From JBKEHD01 sp046710445 (GTDB lineage: Bacteria; Pseudomonadota; Alphaproteobacteria; Rickettsiales; Midichloriaceae), in contig JBKEHD010000004.1 in NCBI GenBank assembly GCA_046710445.1, positions 1-54,619 of the forward strand: 54,619 nucleotides of DNA. Direction: 5' to 3'. The notes beneath the pieces were generated by a model that was not told where the DNA came from, ran no database searches, and worked only from the letters and a program-made list of their open reading frames with translations. A program made the position numbers and the translations under genes. This document shows, piece after piece, positions 17,105-25,439 of the stretch (position 1 is its first letter; every line of letters begins with the position of its first letter).

Positions 17105-19699
17105 ATGTCTTCATTAATATTCGATGAATTGAATTCCGTTTTCGGTAAATTCACAAACAAGCTATTTAGCCCACAATTCCATAAATCACTTAACAGCAAA
17201 AACATATCTGTTTCATACGACAAAGAGAAATTAGAAAAAATAAATTTACAAACAGCCAAATATGGTGAAGAAATACCAATAATATATGGCAATGTTAGAA
17301 TTTCTGGAAATATTATATGGTCCTCAGGATTACAAAAAACAAAAAGCGAAGCAAATGTAAATCGCGGAAACTCAAAAAATAATCTTGATCACAATACAAA
17401 TGAATACAAATATTCAATATCTTTAGCTATCGCCATTTGTGAAGGTGAAATAAATGATATCATAAGAATATGGATTAATGATGAATTAATTGACCTCAAC
17501 GATTATAAAATAAAAATCTATAAAGGTACAAACACACAAAATCCAGACCCAACTATATCTGCAAAAGAAGGTGAAAATAAAACCCCAGGATATAGAGGTC
17601 TAGCTTATATTGTTGTAACAAACCTCCAAATAGAAAAATTTCAAAATAAAATCCCTAAATTTAGTTTTGAAATTTATAGAAATAAGATTTCAACAAAAGA
17701 AAAATTATTGAAAGAAAAAATCAACTCAATCATTATGCTACCCGGAAGCGGAGAATTTGTTTATGACACCATTATACAAAAAAAAATATCTCACAATACA
17801 GATACAAATACCAAGGAAGAGACTTTAATTAATCATAATACTGAAGAAAATAAGGCTGATTGCTTAGTATCACTCGATCAACTAAAAAACAATTTACCAA
17901 ATTTAGAATGGGTGGCTCCAGTTATTAATTGGTACGCTACAGATCTAGATGCAGCCAAATGCTCTATATTACCAGGCGTAGAATTTAAATGCGAGCATAC
18001 AAAAACACACCCTGATATTTGGAAAGTTGGTGATTTTAGTAGAGAAAATGCTCACGCTATAAAACAAAAAAATGACACCTCTATCTATGGTGGAACAATA
18101 AATGACGCAAGTATCGTGAGATATTTAAAAGAGCTTAAAGATAGAGGTTACAAAGTCATGTTTTATCCAATGGTACTCGTCGATAATTTTGAAAAAACCT
18201 GGAGAGGCAGAATCACAGGCTCTACATCTGAAGATATACAGGGGTTTTTTAATAATAAAAATGGTTATAAATCTTTTATTATTCATTATGCAAAATTAGT
18301 ATGTGAGTTCGTGGATGCATTTATAATTGGCTCAGAATTAATAGGACTAACAAAATTTAAAGACGGGAATATCTTCCCAGCCGTTGAAGAACTAAGCGAT
18401 TTAGCAACAGAATTACGACCAATATTAGGTGCCAACGTAAAAATATCTTATGGAGCTGATTGGTCAGAATATCATCATGCAGATGGTGGTTGGTTTAATA
18501 TGGACAAATTATGGTCAAACCCAAATATTGATTTCATAGGAATAGATGCATATTTTCCACTCACAAACAACAATTATACAAGCTCAGTAGAAGAAGTTAT
18601 TCATGGTTGGGAATCAGGCGAATGCTATGATTACTATCTAGATCATGAAAAACAAAAACAGAGATTAGATCCAAAATATGCATTGAAGAATATAAAATTG
18701 TGGTGGGAAAACGAACATATAAATCCAGATAACAAAAAAACAAATTGGATTCCTAAATCTAAAAAAATTTGGTTTACAGAAATAGGATTTCCATCTATTG
18801 ATTGCGCAACAAACGAACCAAATGTGTTTTTTGACCCAAACACTATTGAATCAAAAGTTCCAAAACATTCTAAAGGAAAAATTGATTTTCATTCCCAAAA
18901 AATTGGGTTGAAAGCAGCAGAAGATCAGTGGAAAAATTCTGAAATAGTGGAAAATAAATTCATATGGGCATGGGATGCGCGTCCATTCCCATATTGGCCA
19001 GATAAAAGCCATGTATGGAATGATTCTGCTTGTTGGTATACAGGGCATTGGATTCAAGGTAAATTATCATCCATAACTCTAAACCAAATCATATACGATT
19101 TATGTTTGAAATCCGGAATAAAATCTGAACAAATCGATATAAAAAATTTATCAGAAGAAATTATTGGATATTACTTTATACAAGATATACCTCCCATCAC
19201 GACAATAAGGATATTAAGTAAATTATATAATTTTGATATCATAGAAAATGGGAACCAAATAATTTTTCAAAGAACAAATGATGGAGAAAGATATATAATA
19301 CATGAAAATGACATAATACTTAATTCAAAAAGCCAATCTGGTTTTATCATTGAAATTAACAATAAAGACGATTTAGTTTCAAAATTATACTTTTCATATT
19401 TAAGCCACGAACATTCTTTCAATATATCAAATATCTGTATACAAAAATCAGATCAATCTAGTGTTTCTGATGAAATAAGCATCCCAATAGTATTGCAAGA
19501 AACTCAAGCACAAAAAGCTGCAAATAATTTCATGCATAATATCACCAAAAACAAAATATTTTATAAATTCTCCTTACCATACAAATATATCAATATAAAA
19601 ATCGGAGATTTTATTGAAATATCAAAAATAAAACTCAGTGTATTTGATGTAGAAATTACAAATAATTATTACATCAATATTATAGGTGTATCGATTTGA
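17105..19699 (+). CDS. Gene-transfer-agent/phage tail protein with TIM-barrel-like domain (g15-like)
   Basis: An 864-aa protein resembling the largest tail (baseplate hub) protein of alphaproteobacterial gene transfer agents. The N-terminal tail-hub region has IIWSSGLQKTKS and YKYSISLAIAICEGEIN (about residues 60-120). The GTA TIM-barrel-like domain spans about residues 265-560, with APVINWYATDLDAA, KVMFYPMVLVDN, FIIGSELIGLT and SYGADWSEYHH. A further tail domain follows from about 590. As I recall, full-length g15 homologues are around 1300 aa, so the C-terminal third appears to be missing here. No other GTA or phage gene is adjacent, and no cysteine-rich tail fibre follows. Rickettsiales are known to keep scattered GTA remnants. 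The start is the ATG just after a 9-bp hairpin. Confidence 0.85.
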   Translation: MSSLIFDELNSVFGKFTNKLFSPQFHKSLNSKNISVSYDKEKLEKINLQTAKYGEEIPIIYGNVRISGNIIWSSGLQKTKSEANVNRGNSKNNLDHNTNEYKYSISLAIAICEGEINDIIRIWINDELIDLNDYKIKIYKGTNTQNPDPTISAKEGENKTPGYRGLAYIVVTNLQIEKFQNKIPKFSFEIYRNKISTKEKLLKEKINSIIMLPGSGEFVYDTIIQKKISHNTDTNTKEETLINHNTEENKADCLVSLDQLKNNLPNLEWVAPVINWYATDLDAAKCSILPGVEFKCEHTKTHPDIWKVGDFSRENAHAIKQKNDTSIYGGTINDASIVRYLKELKDRGYKVMFYPMVLVDNFEKTWRGRITGSTSEDIQGFFNNKNGYKSFIIHYAKLVCEFVDAFIIGSELIGLTKFKDGNIFPAVEELSDLATELRPILGANVKISYGADWSEYHHADGGWFNMDKLWSNPNIDFIGIDAYFPLTNNNYTSSVEEVIHGWESGECYDYYLDHEKQKQRLDPKYALKNIKLWWENEHINPDNKKTNWIPKSKKIWFTEIGFPSIDCATNEPNVFFDPNTIESKVPKHSKGKIDFHSQKIGLKAAEDQWKNSEIVENKFIWAWDARPFPYWPDKSHVWNDSACWYTGHWIQGKLSSITLNQIIYDLCLKSGIKSEQIDIKNLSEEIIGYYFIQDIPPITTIRILSKLYNFDIIENGNQIIFQRTNDGERYIIHENDIILNSKSQSGFIIEINNKDDLVSKLYFSYLSHEHSFNISNICIQKSDQSSVSDEISIPIVLQETQAQKAANNFMHNITKNKIFYKFSLPYKYINIKIGDFIEISKIKLSVFDVEITNNYYINIIGVSI

Positions 19700-19760
19700 A
19701 GCAACCATCTAAGGCATAAACTTATTTATTTTTAAGTTACAACAATTCGAGATATGGAAC

Positions 19761-19820
19761 AACAAATAGCTAACGTACTACAAAACCTGCAACACGCTTA
19801 ACTCAGAACATTTATTAAAA
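19761..19820. repeat. 60-bp direct repeat, copy 1
   Basis: A 60-bp stretch identical to 20946-21005. It begins aacaaatagctaacg and ends catttattaaaa. The two copies are in the same orientation, 1185 bp apart, and bracket the glycine-rich gene cassette. Sequence diverges immediately on both sides, so the repeat has sharp edges. Copy 1 lies in the spacer between the convergent GTA tail gene and the last Gly-rich gene. I find no ORF or internal inverted repeat in it. Confidence 0.9.
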
Positions 19821-19993
19821 AACAAAATGATACAATATATGCCATGAGATGTCAGAAAAATCACCTAACATCTGCAAATAAATAAAACAGTGTAAATTAA
19901 GATAAAAATCTACGAAAAAAGATTTTTTAGATCAGCTGTATTTGGTGTATTGCTGTCATATCTCGAATTGCTGACAAGTTACTGCGAAGATTG

Positions 19994-20248
19994 TTATTCA
20001 GCGTCACCCCCATTGCCACCGTTACCACCATCTTGGCCTTGCTTACCAGGGGCACCATTGCCACCGTTACCACCATCTTGGCCTTGCTTACCAGGGGCAC
20101 CATTGCCACCGTTGTTATTACTATTATTACCGTCATGCCCGTCTTGGGCACGACTTCTTTGTTTAAAACCATCGTCTGCTCTACAGACAAGAGGTGAAAA
20201 CATTAATAAAGCACACAACGTCGCTAAAACAAAGTTATTATTAATCAT
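19994..20248 (-). CDS. Small secreted collagen-like Gly-rich protein
   Basis: An 84-aa protein. It has a Sec signal peptide (hydrophobic residues 6-19, probable cleavage after VCRA), a short charged segment (DDGFKQRSRAQDGHDG), then a Gly-X-Y region including two perfect copies of a 15-residue unit (GAPGKQGQDGGNGGN) and a short GGD end. The GAP-GKQ-GQD triplets are collagen-like. A good ribosome-binding site (AAAGGA) precedes the ATG. It is the third gene of the cassette, 20 nt after its neighbour. Function unknown; secretion plus the composition suggest a surface or extracellular structural protein. Confidence 0.7.
   Translation of the reverse strand: MINNNFVLATLCALLMFSPLVCRADDGFKQRSRAQDGHDGNNSNNNGGNGAPGKQGQDGGNGGNGAPGKQGQDGGNGGNGGDAE
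20011..20113. repeat. 45-bp tandem repeat inside the collagen-like gene
   Basis: Two perfect copies of a 45-bp unit (20011-20055 and 20056-20100) and a 13-bp partial third copy (20101-20113). The unit keeps the reading frame and encodes 15 residues. Perfect identity at the DNA level indicates a recent duplication or ongoing slippage. Confidence 0.9.
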
Positions 20249-20268
20249 TACAATCCTTTAAAATATTA

Positions 20269-20589
20269 TTAACCATTTTTCCCATCTCTGCCATTACCAG
20301 AAGTGCCAGCGCCACCAGCACCACCAGTGCCACCCCCTCCAGGACCACTTCCACCGTTCCCACCATTTCCACCTTTACCTGAGCTACTGTTTCCACCGTT
20401 TCCACCATTTCCACCTTTACCTGAGCTACTGTTTCCACCGTTTCCACCATTTCCACCTTTACCTGAACTACTGTTTCCACCATCTCCACCGTTTCCACCG
20501 TCTGCTGCATAAGCTATGGCTGGATAAAGAAGAACCACTACACAAATAATGATTAAAAAGCGTTTAAAAAATCCAGCAAAAATTCTCAT
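20269..20589 (-). CDS. Small secreted Gly/Asn/Ser-rich repeat protein
   Basis: A 106-aa protein. The signal peptide has a hydrophobic core at residues 11-25 and probable cleavage after AIAYA. The mature part is nearly all Gly, Asn and Ser: three copies of a 14-residue unit (NSSSGKGGNGGNGG), then a GPGGGGTGGAGGAG tail and a charged end (GRDGKNG). A strong GGAGG site lies 8 nt before the ATG, and the ATG overlaps the stop of the upstream Gly-rich gene (ATGA), so the two are translationally coupled. It is not homologous to any enzyme family I know. A structural or adhesive surface role is inference. Confidence 0.72.
   Translation of the reverse strand: MRIFAGFFKRFLIIICVVVLLYPAIAYAADGGNGGDGGNSSSGKGGNGGNGGNSSSGKGGNGGNGGNSSSGKGGNGGNGGSGPGGGGTGGAGGAGTSGNGRDGKNG
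20360..20485. repeat. 42-bp tandem repeat inside the Gly/Asn/Ser-rich gene
   Basis: Three tandem copies of a 42-bp unit (20360-20401, 20402-20443, 20444-20485). The first two are identical; the third has three substitutions. Each copy encodes 14 residues, so gain or loss of a unit would leave the frame intact. Confidence 0.9.
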
Positions 20590-20807
20590 TTGGAGTGACC
20601 TCCATGACCGCCATTACCACCACCAGCACCACCATTCCCACCATTTCCACCATTACCTGACCCACTGTTTCCACCAGCACCACCATTTCCACCACATCCA
20701 GCAGAACCAGCACCAGCTCCTCCACTTCCACCAGTAGCTGCCTCTACATAAAAAACTGATGTCATAGTAAGAATCATTATCAACAAAACATTTCTAAAAA
20801 AGACCAT
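20586..20807 (-). CDS. Small secreted Gly-rich protein
   Basis: A 73-aa protein, first of three similar genes in one operon. The signal peptide has a hydrophobic core at residues 7-20 with probable cleavage after YVEA. The mature chain is about 50 residues of Gly, Ala, Asn and Ser (for example NGGNGGAGGNSGSG), with one Cys and two His near the end (GGHGGHSK). A good ribosome-binding site, AAGAAGG, precedes the ATG. The repeats are less regular than in the two downstream genes. Function unknown. Confidence 0.7.
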   Translation of the reverse strand: MVFFRNVLLIMILTMTSVFYVEAATGGSGGAGAGSAGCGGNGGAGGNSGSGNGGNGGNGGAGGGNGGHGGHSK

Positions 20808-20895
20808 ATTAACACCTTCTTAATTGTTATTTTTAATATTGCAAATCAACAGTTAGAATTTAACAAAAATTAAAACTATTACAATAATCACTACC

Positions 20896-20923
20896 ACAAT
20901 ACATCAATCACTGCATTAGTCAA
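20896..20923 (-). promoter_or_regulatory. Putative sigma-70 promoter of the Gly-rich operon
   Basis: On the minus strand TTGACT (20923-20918), a 16-nt spacer and TATTGT (20901-20896) lie about 90 nt upstream of the first Gly-rich gene. The -35 matches five of six consensus bases, the -10 four of six. It lies 22 bases from copy 2 of the 60-bp repeat. Confidence 0.35.
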
Positions 20924-20945
20924 CCAGAAATTGCAAATGTGTAAT

Positions 20946-21005
20946 AACAAATAGCTAACGTACTACAAAACCTGCAACACGCTTAACTCAGAACATTTAT
21001 TAAAA
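20946..21005. repeat. 60-bp direct repeat, copy 2
   Basis: Identical over 60 bp to 19761-19820 and in the same orientation. It lies in the spacer between the end of dnaX and the Gly-rich operon, just upstream of the operon's probable promoter. Together the copies define the edges of a roughly 1.2-kb cassette. Confidence 0.9.
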
Positions 21006-21102
21006 CTAAAACATTCTTTCTCAAAAAATACTTATTCATAGATAAACCTTCTATTTGAAATATATCACTAAATTATTTGGTTTAAAAGATCTTTCTAAAC
21101 CA

Positions 21103-22677
21103 TCAATCATTCACTAATATCTCTTGTATCTCAGTGTCTGGAAATTTTTTAAGCATCTCTTTCATTAAATCACTTTCCTCAATGAGCTTCCTTTTACTAT
21201 CTTCTTCATTATTTTTTTCATTCTGAAATACAACACCCTTTTTTGAATCATCAACGAGAATATTCCAATTTACACCTGTCGCATCCAGAAGTTTTCTTTT
21301 TAATACAGCTGTATCTAATTTATTATTATTTATATTATCTACTACTATTTCGCCTTCGCTATACTTAATAATTGATAATTCACTTCGTATTGCATGATAC
21401 AGAGTGATCTCCATTTTATCCTCTAATAGCTTAAGTAAATCCTCTATCTTATCTAATGATTTAGACTTTTTTTTTACTTCTGCATCTACTTGGCTAATCT
21501 TCACACCTACTTCAGTTTTTGATTTCAAAAGATCTTCAGGCGAAATAAGTAAATTTATATGCATAATTTTCACCAAACACATCTGAAGTGAGAAAAATTC
21601 ATTATATGAAGATTTAATATCAACAAGAGATTTACTTAAAATATGCCATAAACGTAATAAATCTACAGAAGAAAAATGTTCCCCAACTCTTTTACAAAAT
21701 TCAATTTCATGATCAGAATCTGCCAATTCTTCACCTCCCCCCATACTATACAGCGTAACTTTATGCACAAGGTCACTCAAAGCTTCCAGTATTGCTTTTG
21801 CTTCAATACCTTTATCATACAAGTCTTTCACTCGTTCCAATGAATCTTTAACATTACCGCTGATAATAGAATCAAACACATCATAATAAGCTTCTACATT
21901 TATTATTCCTAGCATTGAATATATATCAACTTCTTCAATACTATCTTTTTCGGATATAATTATCGCTTGATCCAATAACGACAAACCGTCTCTTGCAGAG
22001 CCTTCAGCAGCTTTAGCTAATAATTTAGCAGATTTATCTCCCAACTCTTTTCCTTCTAATTTCGCAACTGATTTTAGATAATTAGCTAATCCTGAAACTG
22101 AAAATCTATAAAAATCTAATCTTTGACATCTGGACAATACAGTTGGTATTATTTTTTTAATCTCTGTACTCGCTAAAATAAATTTTATATGTTCAGGTGG
22201 CTCTTCTAATGTCTTTAATAACGCATTAAATGCACTATTAGATAACATGTGCACCTCATCTATAATATAGATTTTATATTCTGCTACAATGGGCTTGTAC
22301 TTTGCATTTTCAATTATTTCACGTATATCACTAACGCCCGTATTACTTGCAGCATCTATTTCTATAACATCTTGGTGCAATCCACGCTCTACAGAAATAC
22401 AATCTTTACACTTCAAACAAGGTTCTTGCGTATCTTCATTTTTCTCTCTACAATTCAATGCCTTCGCTAATATTCTAGCGAAACTCGTTTTCCCCACACC
22501 TCTTATTCCAGTCAAAACATAAGCGTGATGCACCTTGTTTCTCTTAATGGAATTTTTTATTATTCTAACCAAATGTTCTTGAGATAAGACATCAGCAAAC
22601 AGCCTAGGTCTGTATTTCCTTGCAAGCACCTCGTAATGATTTTTGACCTTTTCTACACCAAACAAATTTTCACTCAT
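21103..22677 (-). CDS. dnaX: DNA polymerase III subunit gamma/tau
   Basis: AAA+ clamp-loader subunit that loads the beta clamp, 524 aa. It has LARKYRPRLFADV near the N-terminus, Walker A GIRGVGKTS (about residues 57-65), a four-Cys zinc module (first Cys near 76, then CLKCKDC), Walker B IYIIDEVHML and the arginine-finger motif STEIKKIIPTVLSRC. The C-terminal part is a divergent tau region. I did not identify a programmed frameshift site with confidence. Confidence 0.96.
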   Translation of the reverse strand: MSENLFGVEKVKNHYEVLARKYRPRLFADVLSQEHLVRIIKNSIKRNKVHHAYVLTGIRGVGKTSFARILAKALNCREKNEDTQEPCLKCKDCISVERGLHQDVIEIDAASNTGVSDIREIIENAKYKPIVAEYKIYIIDEVHMLSNSAFNALLKTLEEPPEHIKFILASTEIKKIIPTVLSRCQRLDFYRFSVSGLANYLKSVAKLEGKELGDKSAKLLAKAAEGSARDGLSLLDQAIIISEKDSIEEVDIYSMLGIINVEAYYDVFDSIISGNVKDSLERVKDLYDKGIEAKAILEALSDLVHKVTLYSMGGGEELADSDHEIEFCKRVGEHFSSVDLLRLWHILSKSLVDIKSSYNEFFSLQMCLVKIMHINLLISPEDLLKSKTEVGVKISQVDAEVKKKSKSLDKIEDLLKLLEDKMEITLYHAIRSELSIIKYSEGEIVVDNINNNKLDTAVLKRKLLDATGVNWNILVDDSKKGVVFQNEKNNEEDSKRKLIEESDLMKEMLKKFPDTEIQEILVND

Positions 22678-22768
22678 TGCACATACTAATTTTTCTAAAA
22701 TATAATTACTTTATTCAGATTTGTATATAAATAGATTAAATAAATACAAATTTACTAAAAATAAGATT

Positions 22769-23269
22769 TTATCTATGCCCATGCACCTTTAATATTCTAG
22801 CTTTTTTCATTATTATCTCCTTTATGGAGTCCGCAAGAGAATCATCAGAAAACTGATTTGACCAATTCCCCTGTTTATTACGTTTTTCCTTATACACTCT
22901 CACATTTAGCAAATCATCTCTCAATTCATATCCATAAATTATGATATTCACCTTATATCTTTCATTTGACCCCTCATCACTATACCAATCTGTTATAATA
23001 ACCCCTCCAAAAGGGTCGGTAGAAGCAAGGGGCATAAAAGTAATTGAATCAAGAGAAGCACGCCATAAATATGCACTAACAGTTATCGCATCGGATTTAG
23101 AAGAAAACGGATTTGACTTAGCTCCAGTAGAAAAAATCCCATTTTTTGTTAAGGTACCCACCCTATTTTCCATTATTTCATCTTTGCTTTTTGGATATTT
23201 TCTTTTTATCTCCAAATTCTCTGAGCAAGAAGAAAGAACAAAAATTGATAACAATACTAAATAACGCAT
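22769..23269 (-). CDS. DUF3576 lipoprotein
   Basis: A 166-aa lipoprotein of the alphaproteobacterial DUF3576 family. The signal peptide (MRYLVLLSIFVLSSC) ends in a lipobox with Cys15. The family core is clear: NAYLWRASLD-like (here SAYLWRASLDSITFMPLAS) and DPFGGVIITDWYS. The frame is open four codons further upstream, but the Met at 23269 begins the signal peptide. No function is established for the family. It lies upstream of dnaX on the same strand. Confidence 0.85.
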   Translation of the reverse strand: MRYLVLLSIFVLSSCSENLEIKRKYPKSKDEIMENRVGTLTKNGIFSTGAKSNPFSSKSDAITVSAYLWRASLDSITFMPLASTDPFGGVIITDWYSDEGSNERYKVNIIIYGYELRDDLLNVRVYKEKRNKQGNWSNQFSDDSLADSIKEIIMKKARILKVHGHR

Positions 23270-23420
23270 ATATATAACCATATATTAATATTGCACAAAA
23301 TGTATAAAATGATTTTTATAATGTCAAGCAAGGCGTACTATTTTTAAAGGAATGCAATTAATAGTTGTGTATAAAGGAAACTCTTTATACCATAACATAA
23401 TAACTTATCGTTGTATAAAT

Positions 23421-24647
23421 ATGGCATTATCTGGAGCAACAGAAGAAAATAACAAGAAAGCGATTAATAACGGAACGAAATCTGTTTACGATTATCAAAA
23501 AAATACTACAAAAGGTTGCGATGCTGATTCAAGATTACTACATTTCAATCAAATACATACAAAAATCAAAGAAAAAACTGAATGCGGTATAATTCCAACG
23601 GCCACTTACACTGAAACACATATTTTAGACTGTCTCACAGACCCCATAAATAATTTAAATGTTGCTAAAGAAAGCATAAATACCCTATCTACTGAAATAA
23701 CTTCATTGAAATCAATTAATTCGAATTGTAACAATAACACAACCGGCTGTACAACTGATCTCACTAATTGTGATACTGATTTAACCAACTCTCAAGGACA
23801 AGTTGACACTTTAATTACTGATCTCACCGGTTGCACAGGCGAAATAACCACTTTCCTTACTGGCTACATTATTATGGGTTTAAGTGGTGCTGATCTAACT
23901 ACTGCTCTGACAGAAATAACCACTTTAAATAATGACCTCACTGATTGCACAACTGATCTGGGTTCAAAAACTACTGATCTCACCAATTGCACAAGCGAAA
24001 TAACCACTTTCCTTACTAACTCCAGTGCTATGCTTTCTACTGCTACTGATCTAACTACTGCTCTGGCAGAAATAACCACTTTAGATACAAACTTCAACAA
24101 TTGCACAGACAATTTGTTAGCTCTTCAGGGTACTAATCTTGCTGACTGTACAACCGATTTAACTACTGCTCAGGATGAAATAATCAGTACCAGAGAAGCA
24201 ATTCATGATATATATGGGTTGTATAATTTAGATCCTAATAATGAATACCTAGATCTCATTACGTACAATAATAATACAAACACCAATAAAATACATTTAT
24301 TTAACAGTGATTTTGTAATTGATATCCTATATTGGAGTTTTGATGACAACAATTATACCGATTGCTTTGATATTATTGATGATACAATATCTCCTGGAGT
24401 AGATTTTGATACTGATTGTGTTTGGAGCTATACATATCTCTACAATACAATTAACGGAACTGATTTGTATAATGACGACGATCTAAGTAATGACGTATTC
24501 AATGATGATAATAATCAATTACTTAATAATTGTATAGGCAGTAATTTTGATATTAATGATGATATATTATTAGATAATTTAACAGATGATTATCCAGCAT
24601 TCGCAGATTGCATGTATACCGATCACATTACTACAACAGCACCATAA
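23421..24647 (+). CDS. Thr/Asp/Asn/Cys-rich repeat protein of unknown function
   Basis: About 408 aa from the Met at 23421 (an ATG 69 nt upstream at 23352 is also in frame, but a perfect inverted repeat lies in that stretch, 23370-23389, and the extra residues do not look like a signal peptide). The middle is built of repeats of the type TDLTNCTSEITTFLT, with Cys residues recurring at roughly 11- or 22-residue intervals; a 52-residue block is duplicated in tandem. The C-terminal 150 residues are very acidic, rich in Asp and Asn, and nearly free of Lys and Arg. There are 15 Cys. No enzyme motif or membrane segment is visible. The regular Leu/Ile/Thr spacing suggests a long helical or solenoid structure. 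Unrecognised. Confidence 0.7.
   Translation: MALSGATEENNKKAINNGTKSVYDYQKNTTKGCDADSRLLHFNQIHTKIKEKTECGIIPTATYTETHILDCLTDPINNLNVAKESINTLSTEITSLKSINSNCNNNTTGCTTDLTNCDTDLTNSQGQVDTLITDLTGCTGEITTFLTGYIIMGLSGADLTTALTEITTLNNDLTDCTTDLGSKTTDLTNCTSEITTFLTNSSAMLSTATDLTTALAEITTLDTNFNNCTDNLLALQGTNLADCTTDLTTAQDEIISTREAIHDIYGLYNLDPNNEYLDLITYNNNTNTNKIHLFNSDFVIDILYWSFDDNNYTDCFDIIDDTISPGVDFDTDCVWSYTYLYNTINGTDLYNDDDLSNDVFNDDNNQLLNNCIGSNFDINDDILLDNLTDDYPAFADCMYTDHITTTAP
23817..24128 (+). repeat. 156-bp tandem duplication inside the Thr/Cys-rich gene
   Basis: Two in-frame copies, 23817-23972 and 23973-24128. The first 45 bases of each copy differ at only three positions, and a second near-identical block starts 75 bases into each copy (23892 and 24048). 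The parts between have diverged more. The duplication adds exactly 52 residues. Confidence 0.8.
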
Positions 24648-24668
24648 ATTAATTATACGGTTTATAAA

Positions 24669-25373
24669 ATGAAAAAATTATTACTTTTATCTATTTTCCT
24701 TTATTCAATACTACCAATTAACCAAGCTTATTCCTTGGATAATTTTTATACAAAATTGGAATTTGGAGAATCAAAAGCTACAAAATTAAAAAATAAATTT
24801 TATCCAGATAACTATAAAGGAGGCGATTATAATATGTACAAAAAATCACCTAAAAATAGTATTATGTCTGGTTTGGGATTTGGTTATCAATTTAATGATA
24901 ATATTAGATCAGATATAACAATCACCAATTTCAAAAGCTTTAAATACGATGTAAATACAATAACATCTACTGGCAAATTAGAGATGAACCAAGATCTATC
25001 AAGCAATGCATTTATGGCCAATCTGTATTATTCATTCAAGCATTTTAGCAAGACAGTGTATCCATTTATAGGAGTTGGTGTCGGATTATCATCAAACAAA
25101 ACTGGCCCTATATATGAAAAATATACAGATAACGATAACAACCATACAGAGTTAAATTTTGATGGAAAAAGAAAAAATAATTTCGCTTGGAATGCTTTGG
25201 TTGGATTTGGAATAGATTTTACACAAAGAGTAAACATTGATGTCTTTTATAAATACATGGATTTAGGTAAATTCCAAAGCAAAGACACAACATATCTTGG
25301 TGAGCCTTACAAAGGATTTTCTACAAAAATAAAAACACATAATTTTGGATTGGGTATTAGACTCAAATTTTAA
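24669..25373 (+). CDS. Outer-membrane beta-barrel protein (opacity/surface-antigen type)
   Basis: A 234-aa protein with a Sec signal peptide (MKKLLLLSIFLYSILPINQAYS) and an eight-stranded-barrel pattern: alternating hydrophobic strands such as MSGLGFGYQFNDNIRSDITI, FSKTVYPFIGVGVGLSS, NFAWNALVGFGIDFTQRVNIDVFYKYMDLG and a C-terminal strand ending HNFGLGIRLKF. The terminal Phe is the signal for BAM-mediated insertion. It resembles the OMP_b-brl and Msp/P44-like antigens of Rickettsiales. It starts 21 nt after the Thr/Cys-rich gene and may be cotranscribed with it. Confidence 0.82.
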   Translation: MKKLLLLSIFLYSILPINQAYSLDNFYTKLEFGESKATKLKNKFYPDNYKGGDYNMYKKSPKNSIMSGLGFGYQFNDNIRSDITITNFKSFKYDVNTITSTGKLEMNQDLSSNAFMANLYYSFKHFSKTVYPFIGVGVGLSSNKTGPIYEKYTDNDNNHTELNFDGKRKNNFAWNALVGFGIDFTQRVNIDVFYKYMDLGKFQSKDTTYLGEPYKGFSTKIKTHNFGLGIRLKF

Positions 25374-25439
25374 GGGTTATATAAGGGTGGTAGGATTTTT
25401 ATTTTGGAGCTAGAATCATTAGAAAAAGTATAAAAACGC

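Noticed and set aside
20011..20485. Possible CRISPR array
   Set aside because: The repeats are contiguous, without spacers, and code in frame for Gly-rich repeats.
19927..20512. Long Pro-rich plus-strand and Val/Met-rich minus-strand ORFs across the Gly-rich genes
   Set aside because: They are other-frame readings of GGN-type repeats; they lack signal peptides, sensible starts and ribosome-binding sites, unlike the three genes called.
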